This document shows, piece after piece, positions 5,852 to 7,401 of a DNA stretch of 7,401 nt. The number at the start of each line of letters is the position of its first letter. The first letter of the stretch is position 1. The notes beneath the pieces are model-generated. The model searched no databases, was not told where the DNA came from, and saw nothing but the letters and a program-made list of their open reading frames with translations. The translations under genes were made by a program, and so were the position numbers. The stretch covers positions 1 through 7,401 of the forward strand of contig RFIO01000264.1 of NCBI GenBank assembly GCA_003695205.1, written 5' to 3'. This DNA is from Deltaproteobacteria bacterium. Lineage in GTDB: Bacteria; Desulfobacterota; Desulfuromonadia; Desulfuromonadales; Geothermobacteraceae.

Positions 5852-6595
5852 ATGAAGATTCTGATCGCCGAAGACAACCCGAAGGATTTCGAATTTCTCG
5901 AAAAGATGCTGGCCGACTGGGAGCTGACCCTCGAGCTGGAACGTGCCCAGGACGGCCTCAATGCCCTGGAACTGGCCCTGCAGATGGACCAGCCGCTGAT
6001 CATCAGCGACATCCAGATGCCGCAGATGAACGGAATCGATTTCGCCCGCGCCCTGTGGCAGCGCCGTCCCGAGGCGCGCATCGTCTTCTGGAGCCAGTAC
6101 AAGGACGAGATGTACGTTCGGTCACTGGTACGCATCGTGCCGCCGGAAACGGTGTACGGCTATATCCTCAAGTCGAATACCTCCGAGCGGATTTCCACTG
6201 CCATCCGCACGGTTCTGCTTGACGAGCAGTGCTGGATTGACCCGGAGGTACGCAAGGTCGCAGGGCGCGCCGGCCAGCCCCAGACCGCCCTGTCGGATAT
6301 CGAGTACGAGGCGCTGGTCGACATCTCCCTCGGCCTGACCGACAACCTGATCGCGCAGCGTCGCTACCTGTCGCGCCGCGGCGTGCAGAGCCGGCTCAAT
6401 TCCCTCTACAGCAAGCTTGGGGTCGACCAGGAGCAGTTCCAGACCGAGGGAGTGGGGGATGCCTTCAACCTGCGCAACCGGGCCGTGGCTGTCGCTTTGC
6501 GGCGCGGTCTGGTCAATGCCTTCGAGCTGAAGCACGAAGAAGAGGAGTTCCAGTCCTGGCTCAAACGCTTCCGTTCGACCCACAAGACCAGCTGA
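5852..6595 (+). CDS. NarL/LuxR-like response regulator with divergent HTH and C-terminal extension
   Basis: A 247-residue cytoplasmic regulator, presumably phosphorylated by the kinase just upstream (gap of nine bases). The receiver domain spans about 1-125: acidic pocket E7-D8, phosphoacceptor D53 (ISDIQMPQMNG), Ser81 at the switch position instead of the commoner Thr, and K107 (YILKSN). The stretch before K107 (IVPPETVYGYILK) is a few residues longer than the usual AGAxGYLLK. The region at about 147-191 aligns without gaps to the LuxR HTH: LSDIEYEALVDISLGL, then NLIAQRRYLSRRG, then SRLNSLYSKLGV. The recognition helix lacks the common TVKxH (here GVQSR). A tail of about 57 residues follows the KLGV that normally lies near the end of the domain, and it ends in a charged region (KHEEEEFQSWLKRF). 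ATG 5852 is preferred over GTG 5846, because GAGG at 5843-5846 then serves as Shine-Dalgarno with five-base spacing. Confidence 0.85.
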   Translation: MKILIAEDNPKDFEFLEKMLADWELTLELERAQDGLNALELALQMDQPLIISDIQMPQMNGIDFARALWQRRPEARIVFWSQYKDEMYVRSLVRIVPPETVYGYILKSNTSERISTAIRTVLLDEQCWIDPEVRKVAGRAGQPQTALSDIEYEALVDISLGLTDNLIAQRRYLSRRGVQSRLNSLYSKLGVDQEQFQTEGVGDAFNLRNRAVAVALRRGLVNAFELKHEEEEFQSWLKRFRSTHKTS

Positions 6596-6620
6596 AGCTA
6601 CTGAAACATCATGAAACCAG

Positions 6621-6651
6621 GAGGGCCGGCCCCGGAACGGGACCGGCCCTC
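6621..6651. terminator. Likely bidirectional intrinsic terminator between convergent genes
   Basis: GAGGGCCGGCCCC (6621-6633) and GGGACCGGCCCTC (6639-6651) form a 13-bp stem around a five-base loop. The single exception, C6630 against A6642, is a mismatch in plus-strand RNA but a G-U pair in minus-strand RNA. It lies 25 bases after the stop of the upstream regulator and 23 bases after the mrp stop on the other strand. T-tracts are poor on both sides (TGTCGTT on plus; scattered T's such as GGTTTC on minus). The position and stem strength are convincing, but termination efficiency is uncertain. Confidence 0.8.
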
Positions 6652-6674
6652 TGTCGTTGCGGAACTGTGCGGGC

Positions 6675-7401
6675 TCAGGCTGCGAGGCCGAGCTGCTTCA
6701 GGGCGCAGCGGGCCACGTGGCGCAGGGCCTCGGCGGCGGCGCTGTCACCGTGTTCGACCAGGAAAGGCCTGCCGGTGTCTCCGGCCTGAACCATGCGCGG
6801 GTCAAGGGGAATGCGGCCGAGAAACTCGACGCCTCTCTCCCGTGCCAGTTTTTCGCCACCGCCGCGGCCGAACAGGTCGGTAATCTCTTCGCAGTGCGGG
6901 CAGACAAAGCCGGCCATGTTCTCGACGATGCCGATGATGTTCATCTTCAGCTGGCGGGCGAAGCTGACCGATTTTTCCACGTCGACCAGGGCGACATCCT
7001 GAGGAGTGGTGACAATGACGGCACCGGCTCCTTCGCCGAGCAGCTGGGCTGCGGACAGCGGTTCGTCTCCGGTTCCGGGCGGGCAGTCGATGACCAGGAC
7101 ATCGAGCGGCCCCCAGGCGACATCGGCGAGAAACTGCTGGATGGCGCCATGTTTCATCGGTCCACGCATGATCATTGCCTGGTCCCGGCTTTCCAGCAGA
7201 AAGCCGATGGACATGACCCGCAAGCCCTGGAAATCGAGGGGGATGATGCCCTCCTCACCCATCTGCGGGCGTTTATCGCCCATGCCGAGCATGGTCGGCA
7301 GACTCGGGCCGTGCAGGTCGACATCGAGCAGGCCGACCGCCTTGCCCTCGGCCGCCAGGGCCAGGGCCAGATTGAGCGCGGTGGTGCTCTTGCCGACGCC
7401 A
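6675..7401 (-). CDS. mrp: Mrp/ApbC/NBP35-family P-loop ATPase, Fe-S cluster carrier (5' end cut by window edge)
   Basis: This family binds and delivers Fe-S clusters to apoproteins in the cytoplasm as an ATP-dependent dimer. 241 residues are visible. The window edge falls inside the Walker A motif, leaving GVGKSTTALNLA, so the start and perhaps 20-50 residues are missing. Next come LLDVDLHGPSLP (the Mrp A' region), RGPMKHGAIQQFLADVAWG, and the Walker B/switch region VLVIDCPPGTGDEPLS. NMAGFVCPHC follows, where CPHC (encoded at 6891-6902) is the conserved CxxC that bridges a cluster between subunits. The end, FGRGGGEKLARERGVEFLGRIP and then AGDTGRPF, is typical of the family. The opposite-facing response regulator ends nearby, with a shared terminator hairpin between them. 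No feature suggests decay. A MinD/ParA-type ATPase is excluded by the CPHC and the family-specific loops. Confidence 0.95.
   Translation of the reverse strand, partial: GVGKSTTALNLALALAAEGKAVGLLDVDLHGPSLPTMLGMGDKRPQMGEEGIIPLDFQGLRVMSIGFLLESRDQAMIMRGPMKHGAIQQFLADVAWGPLDVLVIDCPPGTGDEPLSAAQLLGEGAGAVIVTTPQDVALVDVEKSVSFARQLKMNIIGIVENMAGFVCPHCEEITDLFGRGGGEKLARERGVEFLGRIPLDPRMVQAGDTGRPFLVEHGDSAAAEALRHVARCALKQLGLAA

Noticed and set aside
6611..6883. Plus-strand open frame of 90 codons over the terminator and the mrp 3' end
   Set aside because: It covers the terminator hairpin and lies antisense to the CPHC-containing end of mrp. Its translation is Arg/Gly/Pro-rich with no motif.

Overview
This is a GC-rich, gene-dense chromosomal window with ordinary housekeeping content. 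Gene order and protein style (an rsmE-prmA pair, a DUF299/PpsR kinase, several two-component systems, an Mrp-type ATPase with a CPHC motif) suggest a Gram-negative anaerobe of the Desulfuromonadia/Geobacter-Desulfuromonas kind. That placement is inferred from the look of the proteins, not from a search. No phage, IS element, CRISPR array, tRNA or rRNA was seen.

Layout. The left end (minus strand) holds prmA (ribosomal protein L11 methyltransferase) followed two bases later by the 5' part of rsmE (16S rRNA m3U1498 methyltransferase), cut by the window edge. Together they form a small ribosome-modification operon. A comparatively AT-rich spacer of about 200 bp separates prmA from the divergent ppsR gene (plus strand), a bifunctional kinase/pyrophosphorylase that switches PEP synthase or pyruvate phosphate dikinase off and on. 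Next, on the plus strand, come two different two-component systems. The first is an OmpR-type regulator followed by a classical HisKA membrane kinase (2223-4369). The second is a HisKA_3 (NarX/DegS-like) membrane kinase followed by a NarL/LuxR-like regulator (4472-6595). A strong hairpin at 6621-6651 lies between this last gene and a convergent mrp/apbC-type Fe-S carrier ATPase gene on the minus strand, cut by the right edge inside its P-loop.

How the genes work together. Each regulator lies next to the kinase of the matching class, so each pair is very probably cognate. The signals are unknown: the first kinase looks like the heavy-metal/CusS style of sensor, while the second has a helical extracytoplasmic domain with no recognisable ligand motif. 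No effector or target gene lies in the window. The least ordinary protein is the second response regulator (5852-6595). Its receiver has an enlarged loop before the conserved Lys, its LuxR-type recognition helix departs from the usual TVKxH pattern, and it carries an extra C-terminal tail of about 57 residues. Small RNA-level features, all predictions by eye, include a hairpin touching the Shine-Dalgarno of the first regulator and another just ahead of the second kinase, whose start lacks a clear Shine-Dalgarno.

I see no clearly new system here. The findings are modest and scored accordingly.
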